Assembly (NCBI RefSeq): GCF_019711435.1
Contig: NZ_JAIGNK010000002.1
Coordinates: 558,001-622,000 of the forward strand
Reading direction: 5' to 3'
Length of the DNA: 64,000 nt
Origin: Qipengyuania polymorpha
GTDB lineage: Bacteria; Pseudomonadota; Alphaproteobacteria; Sphingomonadales; Sphingomonadaceae
Part shown: positions 1 through 7,453 of the stretch, piece after piece
Position numbering within the stretch: the first letter of the stretch is position 1
Layout of the letters: each line of letters begins with the position of its first letter
Position numbers and translations under genes: made by a program
Notes under the pieces: model-generated
Seen by the model: only the letters and a program-made list of their open reading frames with translations
Told to the model about the DNA's origin: nothing
Database searches by the model: none

Positions 1-150
1 TGGTACTTTGCCTTGATGGCCACACGACCGAAGATGCTCGAGGCCGCCATGGCCATCGCGAACAGCGACTTCGCGCCACATCTCGACAAGCGCCTGGATG
101 AAGAAGTGGAAGCTGCGATGACAAGCCATCTGGAGACGTGCGGTTATTGA
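1..150 (+). CDS. C-terminal end of an unidentified protein (5' partial)
   Basis: The frame is open from the first base of the window and stops with TGA at 148-150. The 49 visible residues read WYFALMATRPKMLEAAMAIA at the start and end in LETCGY. They are rich in Ala, Met and acidic residues and look like a helical C-terminus. crtY starts only 12 bp downstream, so this gene may belong to the carotenoid operon. I do not recognise the family from this fragment, and no catalytic motif is visible. Confidence 0.55.
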   Translation, partial: WYFALMATRPKMLEAAMAIANSDFAPHLDKRLDEEVEAAMTSHLETCGY

Positions 151-162
151 TCGCACCTATCC

Positions 163-1353
163 ATGAGCGGTCAGTCATCCCTCGATATCGCCATCGTGGG
201 TGGCGGGTTAGCAGGCGGGCTTCTCGCGCTGGCGCTGCAACGCCATGCTCCAGAGCTATCCTTCGCCCTGTTCGAGGCAGGCGAGGCCTATGGCGGCAAC
301 CATCGCTGGAGCTGGTTCGAACACGATCTCGACACCGCAGGAAACGCGCTGCTTGCGCCCTTCCCCAAGGCCGAGTGGACCGGCGGGAATGATGTGCGCT
401 TCCCCGCCCATTCGCGCCGGCTGGACAGCAACTACCGTTCGCTCGACAGTCGCGATTTCGATGCCGGATTGCGCAAATTACTCCCGCAGCAGAGCATTCG
501 GACCGGGTCTAAAGTGGTCGGGCTGGACGGCTCGGGCATCACGCTTGAATCCGGCGAACGGATCGCCGCACGCGCAGTGGTTGATTGCCGCGATGCCGTG
601 CCCAGCGAACATCTGACCGGCGGCTGGCAGGTCTTCCTCGGCCAGCACCTGCGCACTGCCGCGCCACATGGCATCGAGCGGCCGGTCATCATGGATGCGA
701 CCGTCGAGCAGCCGGGCGCATACCGTTTCGTATACCTGCTGCCGCTTGATCCGGACGAGATCTTCGTCGAGGACACCTATTACGCCGACAGTCCCGAACT
801 CGACGCGGAGACCTTGCGCCAACGCATCGAGGATTACGTCACCGCCAAGGGGTGGAAGGTCGAGGTGGTGCACGAGGAAACGGGTGTGCTGCCGGTCATC
901 ACCGGCGGTGACTTCGAAGCTTACCGTGCCTCGCTGACGACGCCGGGAGTGGCGCTGGCAGGCGCGCGCGGAGGCTTCGTCCATCCGCTGACCAGCTACA
1001 CCGTGCCGATTGCGGTCCGCAATGCGCTGGCGATTGCGGAGGCGGCGCGCAACGACCTCGTATCGCTGCCGCACCTCGTCGAAAGCCGCGCGCAAGACCA
1101 CTGGCGCGGCACTGCCTATTACCGCCTGCTCGGCAAGATGCTGTTCGAGGCGGCAGAGCCTTCGGAACGATACCGCGTGTTCGAGCGCTTCTATCGCCTT
1201 CCCGAACCCCTCATCTCCCGTTTCTACGCCGCCCGCTCCACCCCGCTCGACAAAATGCGCATCCTCACCGGCAAACCGCCCGTATCTGTGTCTCGCGCCA
1301 TCCGCGCCCTGCTTGGCAAGGGCGCACCGCTGGTCCAAGGAAAGTCCCCATGA
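163..1353 (+). CDS. crtY: lycopene beta-cyclase CrtY
   Basis: Lycopene cyclase adds beta-ionone rings to both ends of lycopene to make beta-carotene. The 396-residue protein opens with a dinucleotide-binding fold (IVGGGLAGG, about residues 11-19) followed by a second-strand acidic region, as in the CrtY family. The region around residue 186 (DATVEQPGAYRF) and the VLPVITGGDF segment also fit the family. Length is typical (380-400 aa). The start at 163 gives the glycine-rich motif at the expected distance from the N-terminus, although no strong ribosome-binding site is seen. The stop overlaps the crtI start by 4 bp (ATGA), which suggests translational coupling. It acts at the inner membrane. 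Confidence 0.95.
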   Translation: MSGQSSLDIAIVGGGLAGGLLALALQRHAPELSFALFEAGEAYGGNHRWSWFEHDLDTAGNALLAPFPKAEWTGGNDVRFPAHSRRLDSNYRSLDSRDFDAGLRKLLPQQSIRTGSKVVGLDGSGITLESGERIAARAVVDCRDAVPSEHLTGGWQVFLGQHLRTAAPHGIERPVIMDATVEQPGAYRFVYLLPLDPDEIFVEDTYYADSPELDAETLRQRIEDYVTAKGWKVEVVHEETGVLPVITGGDFEAYRASLTTPGVALAGARGGFVHPLTSYTVPIAVRNALAIAEAARNDLVSLPHLVESRAQDHWRGTAYYRLLGKMLFEAAEPSERYRVFERFYRLPEPLISRFYAARSTPLDKMRILTGKPPVSVSRAIRALLGKGAPLVQGKSP

Positions 1354-2906
1354 ACGCCGCCACCCCCGACACCGCCTTCCGCGCCACCGATTTGCCCGAA
1401 AGCCCGATGATGCCCGAACCCACGGGCAAGACCGCCTGCGTCGTCGGCTCCGGCTTCGGCGGCCTCGCGCTGGCCATCCGCCTCCAATCGGCGGGCATCG
1501 CAACCACGGTCATCGAGGCGCGCGACAAGCCGGGCGGCCGCGCCTATTTCTGGGAGCGTGACGGCTTCACCTTCGATGCCGGACCGACCGTCATCACCGA
1601 CCCCGATTGCCTGCGCGAACTCTGGGCGCTGACCGGTCACGACATGGCCGACGACATCGAAATCATGCCGGTGATGCCCTTCTACCGCCTCAACTGGCCC
1701 GACGGGACGAATTTCGATTATTCGAACGATGAAGAGCAACTCTTCCGCGAGATTGCCGAGCTCAATCCGGGCGATGTCGCAGGCTACCAGCGCTTCCTCG
1801 AATATGCCGAAGGCGTCTACGAGGAAGGCTATGTGAAGCTCGGTCATGTGCCTTTCCTCGACTTCAAGTCGATGATGAAGGCCGCCCCGGCCCTCGCGAA
1901 GAAGCAGGCCTGGCGCAGCGTCTATTCGATGGTGTCGAGCTATGTCGACAACGAGAAACTGCGCGAGGCCTTGAGCTTCCACACGCTGCTGGTTGGCGGC
2001 AATCCGATGAAGACCAGCAGCATCTACGCGCTCATCCACAAGCTCGAAAAGGACGGCGGCGTGTGGTGGGCGAAAGGCGGCACCAACCGCCTCATCGCCG
2101 CCATGGTCACGCATTTCGAGCGGATCGGCGGTACCATGCGCGTTGGCGACCCGGTGACGCGGATCCACACGCTCGGCAGCAAGGCGAGCGAGGTGGAAAC
2201 CCATTCGGGATTCAAGCAGCGCTTCGATGCGGTCGCCAGCAATGCCGACATCATGCACAGCTACAAGGATTTGCTCGCCGGCACCAAGCGCGGGGAAAGC
2301 TATGCGAAGTCGCTGTCGCGCAAGAAGTTCTCGCCCAGCCTTTTCGTCGTCCATTTCGGCATCGAGGGCACCTGGCCGGGCATTCCGCACCACATGATTT
2401 TGTTCGGCCCGCGCTACAAGGGCCTGCTCGAGGACATTTACGACCACGGCGTGTTGCCGCAGGATTTCTCCATCTACCTGCACCACCCAAGCGTCACCGA
2501 CCCCAGCGTCGCGCCCGAAGGCATGAGCACCTTCTACGCGCTGGTCCCCGTCGCCCACATGGGCAAGCTCTCGGTCGACTGGGAAGAAATGGGACCCGTT
2601 CTGGAAAAGCGCATCCTCGACGAGATCGAGCGCCGCCTCATCCCTGACCTGCATGGCCGCATAAAGACCAAGTTCCACTACGCCCCGCGCGATTTCGCGA
2701 TGGACCTGAACGCCCACAAGGGCAGCGCCTTCAGCCTCGAACCGCTTCTGACCCAAAGCGCCTTTTTCCGCGGGCACAATCGCGACGACGTACTGGACAA
2801 TTTCTACCTCGTCGGTGCAGGGACGCACCCCGGCGCCGGTATCCCCGGCGTGGTCGGCAGCGCCAAGGCGACCGCCGGATTGATGGTTGAGGATTTGGTT
2901 TCGTGA
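1350..2906 (+). CDS. crtI: phytoene desaturase CrtI
   Basis: This FAD-dependent desaturase converts phytoene to lycopene. Residues 31-38 (VVGSGFGG) form the FAD-binding GxGxxG motif. The C-terminus carries the carotenoid-dehydrogenase signature, seen as NFYLVGAGTHPGAGIPGVVG near residue 490. Length of 518 aa is normal; the first 20 residues before the Rossmann strand are a family-variable tail, and Met20 or Met21 would be alternative starts. The start codon overlaps the crtY stop (ATGA) and the stop overlaps the GTG start of the next gene, so the operon is tightly coupled. Substrate and product are inferred from the family and the neighbouring crtY and crtB. Confidence 0.96.
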   Translation: MNAATPDTAFRATDLPESPMMPEPTGKTACVVGSGFGGLALAIRLQSAGIATTVIEARDKPGGRAYFWERDGFTFDAGPTVITDPDCLRELWALTGHDMADDIEIMPVMPFYRLNWPDGTNFDYSNDEEQLFREIAELNPGDVAGYQRFLEYAEGVYEEGYVKLGHVPFLDFKSMMKAAPALAKKQAWRSVYSMVSSYVDNEKLREALSFHTLLVGGNPMKTSSIYALIHKLEKDGGVWWAKGGTNRLIAAMVTHFERIGGTMRVGDPVTRIHTLGSKASEVETHSGFKQRFDAVASNADIMHSYKDLLAGTKRGESYAKSLSRKKFSPSLFVVHFGIEGTWPGIPHHMILFGPRYKGLLEDIYDHGVLPQDFSIYLHHPSVTDPSVAPEGMSTFYALVPVAHMGKLSVDWEEMGPVLEKRILDEIERRLIPDLHGRIKTKFHYAPRDFAMDLNAHKGSAFSLEPLLTQSAFFRGHNRDDVLDNFYLVGAGTHPGAGIPGVVGSAKATAGLMVEDLVS

Positions 2907-3340
2907 AGTTCTACTTTCCCGTATTTTTCGCCGGGCTGATGCTGGCGGCGTGCGAGGCGCCGGAGGCGACACCGGCGCTGCCTGAACAGCCGGTCGCGCC
3001 CGCCGGGATGGACGCCCTGGCCATGCCTGACGACACCAAGGTCTATTTCGACCCGAACTCGCTCGAACCGGGAGAGGCCAATGGCCGCCCGGCAATATCC
3101 GGCGAATTTGTCGAGGTCCTGAAAACGAAGGAAGGCGGTTGGGCATACCGCCGTTCGCGCATTGCGGCCAATTGCAATCCCGACCACAACCAGTCGACGA
3201 TCATTGAAACCATCGATGGCGATGGCCAACCGGTGGACGACGAGGCACTTGTGACGGAGAACCGCACCATTTCCGAAAAGAGCGCCTATTACCGCGCGAT
3301 GACTGGCCGCCTCTGCGCGGCCGAGGGGGCGCCGGGATGA
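2903..3340 (+). CDS. small putative lipoprotein in the carotenoid operon
   Basis: A 145-residue protein with a hydrophobic N-terminus and a lipobox (LMLAAC, Cys at residue 17), predicting a lipid-anchored periplasmic protein. The mature part is acidic and contains a central PAISGEFVEVLKTKEGGWAY segment and two further cysteines. I do not recognise a domain. It starts with GTG overlapping the crtI stop by 4 bp and ends in an ATGA overlap with the next gene, so it is translated from the same mRNA as the carotenoid enzymes. No function can be assigned. Confidence 0.8.
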   Translation: MKFYFPVFFAGLMLAACEAPEATPALPEQPVAPAGMDALAMPDDTKVYFDPNSLEPGEANGRPAISGEFVEVLKTKEGGWAYRRSRIAANCNPDHNQSTIIETIDGDGQPVDDEALVTENRTISEKSAYYRAMTGRLCAAEGAPG

Positions 3341-3918
3341 AGCGTCTTGCAGTCTATTGCGGTTCGGCCTCTCCCGAGGACCCGCGTTATCTGGAACTTG
3401 CGCGCGACGTGGGCGCAGGCCTTGCCGAGCGGGGCATCGGCGTCGTTTATGGCGGCGGTCGCCTCGGCCTCATGGGCGCAGTGGCATCCGGCGCGCTCGA
3501 TGCGGACGGCGAGGTTATCGGCATCATTCCCGATGCGCTCGCCAACAGCGAGGTTGCCAATCACGATTGCACCGAGCTTTACACCGTTTCCGGCATGCAC
3601 GAACGCAAGCAGCACTTCACCGACCTGTCAGACGGTTTCGTCACCATTCCGGGCGGCGTCGGCACGATGGACGAGCTGTGGGAAGCGGTAAGCTGGGCGC
3701 AGCTTGGCTATCACCAGAAGCCCGTCGGCCTGCTTAACGCTTTCGGTTTCTACGACCACCTCATCGCCTTCAACCGCCACATGGCCGAGGTCGGCTTCGT
3801 GCGTCCGGCACACCAGGGGATAATTCTGGCCGAAGAGACGTTAAGTGCGTTGCTGGACAAAATGGAAAGCTATCAGCCGCATACGCCAATCTTCCAGATG
3901 AAGGCATCCGACCTCTGA
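3337..3918 (+). CDS. LOG-family nucleotide 5'-monophosphate nucleosidase (TIGR00730)
   Basis: The 193-residue protein has the hallmarks of the LOG/TIGR00730 family: GGGRLGLMG at residues 39-47, MHERK at 87-91 and PGGVGTMDE at 105-113. Plant and bacterial LOG proteins release the base from cytokinin nucleotides, and some bacterial members act on AMP or other NMPs. The older label lysine decarboxylase is a known misannotation. The start overlaps the preceding lipoprotein stop (ATGA), and the stop TGA overlaps the apparent CTG start of crtB. The reason for its place inside a carotenoid operon is not evident from sequence. Confidence 0.9.
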   Translation: MKRLAVYCGSASPEDPRYLELARDVGAGLAERGIGVVYGGGRLGLMGAVASGALDADGEVIGIIPDALANSEVANHDCTELYTVSGMHERKQHFTDLSDGFVTIPGGVGTMDELWEAVSWAQLGYHQKPVGLLNAFGFYDHLIAFNRHMAEVGFVRPAHQGIILAEETLSALLDKMESYQPHTPIFQMKASDL

Positions 3919-4937
3919 GCGACAAGCCCCGCCCCCTGACCACGCAGAACCTGCGCCCCACCCCTTCGCGGGCGGGCGGCGGGCGCGACAGGGCCTTCCT
4001 CGTCGACAAGGCGCTGGAATCGATCGAGGTCGGCTCGCACAGTTTCTCGGCGGCCTCCAAGCTGTTCGACAAGGCCACGCGCGAGCGCAGCTGGCTGCTC
4101 TACGCATGGTGCCGCCGCTGCGACGATATTGCCGACAACCAGGACAAGGGCGGACCGCTCGGCAACCAGGGCACGCCCAAGGAAGCCGAGGACCGCATCC
4201 AGGCCATCCGCGTCCTCACCCGCCGCGCATTGGATGGCCAGCCGACGGCGGACTTCGCCTTCGATGCGCTAGGCATGGTCGCGTCGGAATGCGGCCTCAC
4301 TTACGAGATGGCGAACGATGTCATCGGCGGTTTCGCCATGGACGCGACCGGTTTTGCGCCGAAAAACGAAAACGACATGCTGCGCTATTCCTACCATGTT
4401 GCGGGCGCGGTCGGCATCATGATGGCGAAAATCATGGGCGTGCATGACGACGATGGCGAGACGCTGGACCGGGCGAACGACTTGGGCCTAGCCTTCCAGA
4501 TTGCGAATATCAGCCGCGACGTGGTGGAGGATGCCGCTGCGGGCCGGGTCTACATCCCCGCGACATGGCTCGAAGAGGCCGGTCTCACACCGGGCGAACA
4601 CGCCAATCCCGAAAACCGTTTCATTCTCGCAGGCGTCATGCCGCGCATGATCGCTCTGATGCAGAAGCACGAGGATGCCGCGCGTCTCGGCGCGAAACGC
4701 CTGCCCTTCCGCTCGCGCTGGGCGGTGCTGGCTGCGGCGAACATTTACGGCGCTATCGGTCGCAAGGTCCTTACCCGCGGGCAGAAGGCCTGGGACACGC
4801 GCACCCGCGTCAACGATGCAGAGAAGATGTGGCATGTCGCCACCGCCTTCTTCCAGGCCGTGTGGAACCGGCCCAGCGGCCCGCAAGAGCCGATTATCTG
4901 GTCCCGCCACGATTTCCGCCCCGTCGCGGGCTGGTAG
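3915..4937 (+). CDS. crtB: phytoene synthase CrtB with apparent CTG start
   Basis: Phytoene synthase condenses two geranylgeranyl diphosphates. The first Asp-rich motif is DDIAD (residues 70-74 counted from CTG) and the second is DVVED (202-206), followed by YIPATWLEEAGL, all typical of the squalene/phytoene synthase family. Upstream of DDIAD the frame has no ATG, GTG or TTG back to a stop at 3735. The first such codon is TTG at 4230, after the active site, which would give a useless 235-residue protein. The CTG at 3915 overlaps the LOG stop (CTGA), has GAAGG about 10 nt upstream and gives 340 aa, a normal length. Reinitiation after LOG translation is the simplest reading. Confidence 0.9.
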   Translation: MSDKPRPLTTQNLRPTPSRAGGGRDRAFLVDKALESIEVGSHSFSAASKLFDKATRERSWLLYAWCRRCDDIADNQDKGGPLGNQGTPKEAEDRIQAIRVLTRRALDGQPTADFAFDALGMVASECGLTYEMANDVIGGFAMDATGFAPKNENDMLRYSYHVAGAVGIMMAKIMGVHDDDGETLDRANDLGLAFQIANISRDVVEDAAAGRVYIPATWLEEAGLTPGEHANPENRFILAGVMPRMIALMQKHEDAARLGAKRLPFRSRWAVLAAANIYGAIGRKVLTRGQKAWDTRTRVNDAEKMWHVATAFFQAVWNRPSGPQEPIIWSRHDFRPVAGW

Positions 4938-4998
4938 TGGACCTTGCGCGCCTGCCGCGCTAGCGGGTGCGACTGAGAGAAACGATCGGAGAGAGACA

Positions 4999-5460
4999 AT
5001 GCACAGGTGGCCCGCCCTGCTGGGTATTGCCGCGTCGCTCGCAATCGCAGCGCCGGTCTCGGCGCAGGATTCAAGCAACGCCGATGTGCTGGCCGTGGTC
5101 GATACCTTCTTCGAAGGACTGAACACCGCCGATGCCGTGCTGATGAATTCGGTCGTGGCGGAAGGCTCACTGGTCACTTTTGTCGTGGAGAGCGACGACC
5201 GCCCTGATCTTCGCGTCCGGACGATGGAGCAGGCCACCGAAGGCCTCGTCGACGGCGGGAATTATTACGAGGAATATTGGGAGCCGACAGTACTGGTCAA
5301 AGGACCGATTGCCGTGGTCTGGGCGCCCTATCTTTTCGACGTCGATGGCAAGCGAAGCCATTGCGGGATCGACGTCTTCAATCTCCTGCGCCTCGAGGGC
5401 GAATGGAAAATCACCGCGATACAATACTCAGTCGATGAAGGGTGCCCTGCGGGACGATGA
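4999..5460 (+). CDS. exported NTF2/SnoaL-like protein
   Basis: A 153-residue protein with a clear Sec signal peptide ending near VSAQD (about residue 24). The mature part (DVLAVVDTFFEGLNTADAVL, then an LLRLEGEWKITAI strand near the C-terminus) has the alpha+beta-barrel pattern of NTF2-like proteins, closest to the lumazine-binding-like/DUF4440 groups. Catalytic function cannot be assigned. The start ATG follows GGAGAGAG. Its stop overlaps the carboxylase start (ATGA), so the two genes are probably co-expressed, although one product is periplasmic and the other cytosolic. Confidence 0.8.
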   Translation: MHRWPALLGIAASLAIAAPVSAQDSSNADVLAVVDTFFEGLNTADAVLMNSVVAEGSLVTFVVESDDRPDLRVRTMEQATEGLVDGGNYYEEYWEPTVLVKGPIAVVWAPYLFDVDGKRSHCGIDVFNLLRLEGEWKITAIQYSVDEGCPAGR

Positions 5461-7328
5461 TTAAGAAGCTCCTGATTGCCAATCGCGGCGAAATCGCCTG
5501 CCGTATCATGCGCACTGCGCGCGAGATGGGCATCGCCACCGTTGCGGTCTATTCCGATGCCGACGCCAAGGCGCTGCATGTCCGCCAAGCCGACGAAGCA
5601 GTGCACATCGGCCCCTCGCCCGCTGCCGAGAGCTATCTGGTCGGCGAGAAGATTATCGCAGCGGCAAAGCAGACCGGCGCAGAAGCGATCCATCCGGGGT
5701 ATGGCTTCCTGTCCGAGAACGCCGGTTTCGCGCAGTCGGTGATCGATGCCGGCCTCGTCTGGGTCGGCCCCAAGCCTTCCAGCATCGACGCGATGGGCCT
5801 CAAGGACGCGGCGAAAAAACTGATGCGCGATGCCGGTGTGCCGGTGACGCCGGGCTACGAGGGCGAGGACCAGTCGGTCGAGCGCCTCAAGCAGGAAGCC
5901 GACGCCATCGGCTATCCCGTGCTCATCAAGGCGGTCGCGGGCGGCGGCGGCAAGGGAATGCGCAAGGTCGATGCGGCAGCTGACTTCGAGGCGAGCCTCG
6001 AAAGCTGTCGGCGCGAGGCGAAGGCCAGCTTCTCCAACGACGAAGTGCTGCTGGAAAAGTGGATCACCTCGCCCCGCCATATCGAGGTGCAGGTCTTCGG
6101 CGATGCCCATGGCAATGTCGTCCACCTGTTCGAACGTGACTGCTCATTGCAGCGCCGCCACCAGAAGGTGATCGAGGAAGCTCCCGCCCCGGGCATGGAC
6201 GAGGCGACGCGCGAAGAAATCTGCGCCGCCGCAGTGCGCGCAGCACAAGCGGTCGATTACGAAGGCGCAGGCACGATCGAATTCATCGCCGACGCCAGCG
6301 AAGGCCTGCGCGCCGACCGCATCTTCTTCATGGAGATGAATACCCGCCTGCAGGTCGAGCATCCGGTGACCGAGGAAATCACTGGCGTGGACCTGGTCGA
6401 ATGGCAACTGCGCGTGGCGAGCGGTGAGCCGATCCCGCTCAAGCAGGACGACCTCTTCATCGACGGCCACTCGATCGAGGCGCGTCTCTATGCAGAAGAC
6501 CCTTCGGGCGGCTTCCTGCCCTCGACCGGACCGCTCGACCATTTCGACCTCGGCGTGGAAGGCCGTATCGAGACCGGCGTCGAGGAAGGCGACATGATCT
6601 CGCCCTATTACGACCCGATGGTCGCCAAGCTGGTGGTCTGGGGAGAAACGCGCGCCGAGGCGATCGACCAGCTCGCCGAGATCGCCGAGAGCGTGGAAAT
6701 CTGGCCGGTGAAGACCAACGCCGCCTTCATCGCCAATTGCCTGCGTGACGAGGATTTCGAGGACGCCAATCTCGATACCGGCTTTATCGAGGCGAAGCTC
6801 GACACGCTCGTATCCTCGGACGAAGCCGATGAGGAAATCTGGCAGACCGCTGCCGATTTTGTCGCGCTGGCAGAAACCGAGGACCACGAAGACCTGCCAC
6901 TCGGCCTGCGCCTTAATGCCCCTGGTGTGCTTTCCGCCACGCTTACGCACAAAGGCGAGACACGCAAGGTGGCCGCTGCGCAGGCTTCGGCTGAGGACGT
7001 CGCCACCGGCTTCGTCGACCCCGCGCGCGTGGTGGTGTTTGCCGATGGCCAGAGCTTCGTTTTCGATCGCCAGTCGCGCGGCTCGGGCGCCGCAGCGGCA
7101 GGCGACGGTGCGATCATCGCCCCCATGCCGGGCAAGGTCATCGCGGTCGATGTGGCCGAGGGCGACAAGGTGACCGCAGGCCAGCGCCTCATGGTGCTCG
7201 AGGCGATGAAGATGGAACACGCGCTCACCGCGCCCTTCGACGGAACCGTGACCGAGCTTTCCGCTGCGACAGGCGGACAGGTGCAGGTCGAGGCTGTGCT
7301 GGCGGTGGTTGAGCCGGGCGAGGACTGA
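5457..7328 (+). CDS. acyl-CoA carboxylase alpha subunit (biotin carboxylase plus biotin carrier)
   Basis: The 623-residue protein has an N-terminal biotin carboxylase: IANRGEIACRI, an ATP-grasp glycine loop (GGGGKGM near residue 165) and MEMNTRLQVEHPVTE. Its C-terminal biotin carrier domain has the biotinylated lysine in EAMKMEH (K585). This layout is that of 3-methylcrotonyl-CoA or propionyl-CoA carboxylase alpha subunits; the length and single biotinyl domain slightly favour methylcrotonyl-CoA carboxylase. No beta (carboxyltransferase) subunit is encoded nearby, so substrate stays open. The ATG at 5457 overlaps the upstream stop by 4 bp and leaves the usual MIKKLLIANRGE start. Confidence 0.93.
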   Translation: MIKKLLIANRGEIACRIMRTAREMGIATVAVYSDADAKALHVRQADEAVHIGPSPAAESYLVGEKIIAAAKQTGAEAIHPGYGFLSENAGFAQSVIDAGLVWVGPKPSSIDAMGLKDAAKKLMRDAGVPVTPGYEGEDQSVERLKQEADAIGYPVLIKAVAGGGGKGMRKVDAAADFEASLESCRREAKASFSNDEVLLEKWITSPRHIEVQVFGDAHGNVVHLFERDCSLQRRHQKVIEEAPAPGMDEATREEICAAAVRAAQAVDYEGAGTIEFIADASEGLRADRIFFMEMNTRLQVEHPVTEEITGVDLVEWQLRVASGEPIPLKQDDLFIDGHSIEARLYAEDPSGGFLPSTGPLDHFDLGVEGRIETGVEEGDMISPYYDPMVAKLVVWGETRAEAIDQLAEIAESVEIWPVKTNAAFIANCLRDEDFEDANLDTGFIEAKLDTLVSSDEADEEIWQTAADFVALAETEDHEDLPLGLRLNAPGVLSATLTHKGETRKVAAAQASAEDVATGFVDPARVVVFADGQSFVFDRQSRGSGAAAAGDGAIIAPMPGKVIAVDVAEGDKVTAGQRLMVLEAMKMEHALTAPFDGTVTELSAATGGQVQVEAVLAVVEPGED

Positions 7329-7331
7329 CAG

Positions 7332-7452
7332 CCTCCCCGTGCCGGGGAGGTGGCAGCCCGCAGCGCTGACGAAGGGGATTTTCCTCAAAGCGCCACTTTG
7401 CGGCGATTCCCCTCCACCGCCTTCGGCGGTCCCCCTCCCCGTGCCGGGGAGG
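7332..7452. repeat. palindromic intergenic repeat with paired CCTCCCCG-TGC-CGGGGAGG ends
   Basis: This 121-bp stretch between two convergent genes is bounded by two identical hairpins, CCTCCCCG-TGC-CGGGGAGG, at 7332-7350 and 7434-7452. A third hairpin, ACCGCC-TTC-GGCGGT, sits at 7416-7430. The arms can also pair long-range. It resembles the repetitive extragenic palindromes scattered in sphingomonad and related genomes, and it may serve as a bidirectional terminator for the carboxylase and MFS genes. Copy number cannot be judged from one window. Confidence 0.7.
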
Positions 7453-7453
7453 A

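Noticed and set aside
1224..3146. Antisense open frame of about 640 codons over crtI
   Set aside because: Length comes from high GC and lack of stops; no domain is visible and crtI is certain on the other strand. The same applies to other antisense frames over mmsA (15.7-17.7 kb), the carboxylase (6.1-8.1 kb), gcvT and ccoG.
4230..4937. crtB starting at TTG 4230
   Set aside because: This would delete the first 105 residues including the DDIAD metal-binding motif, so it cannot be the functional start.
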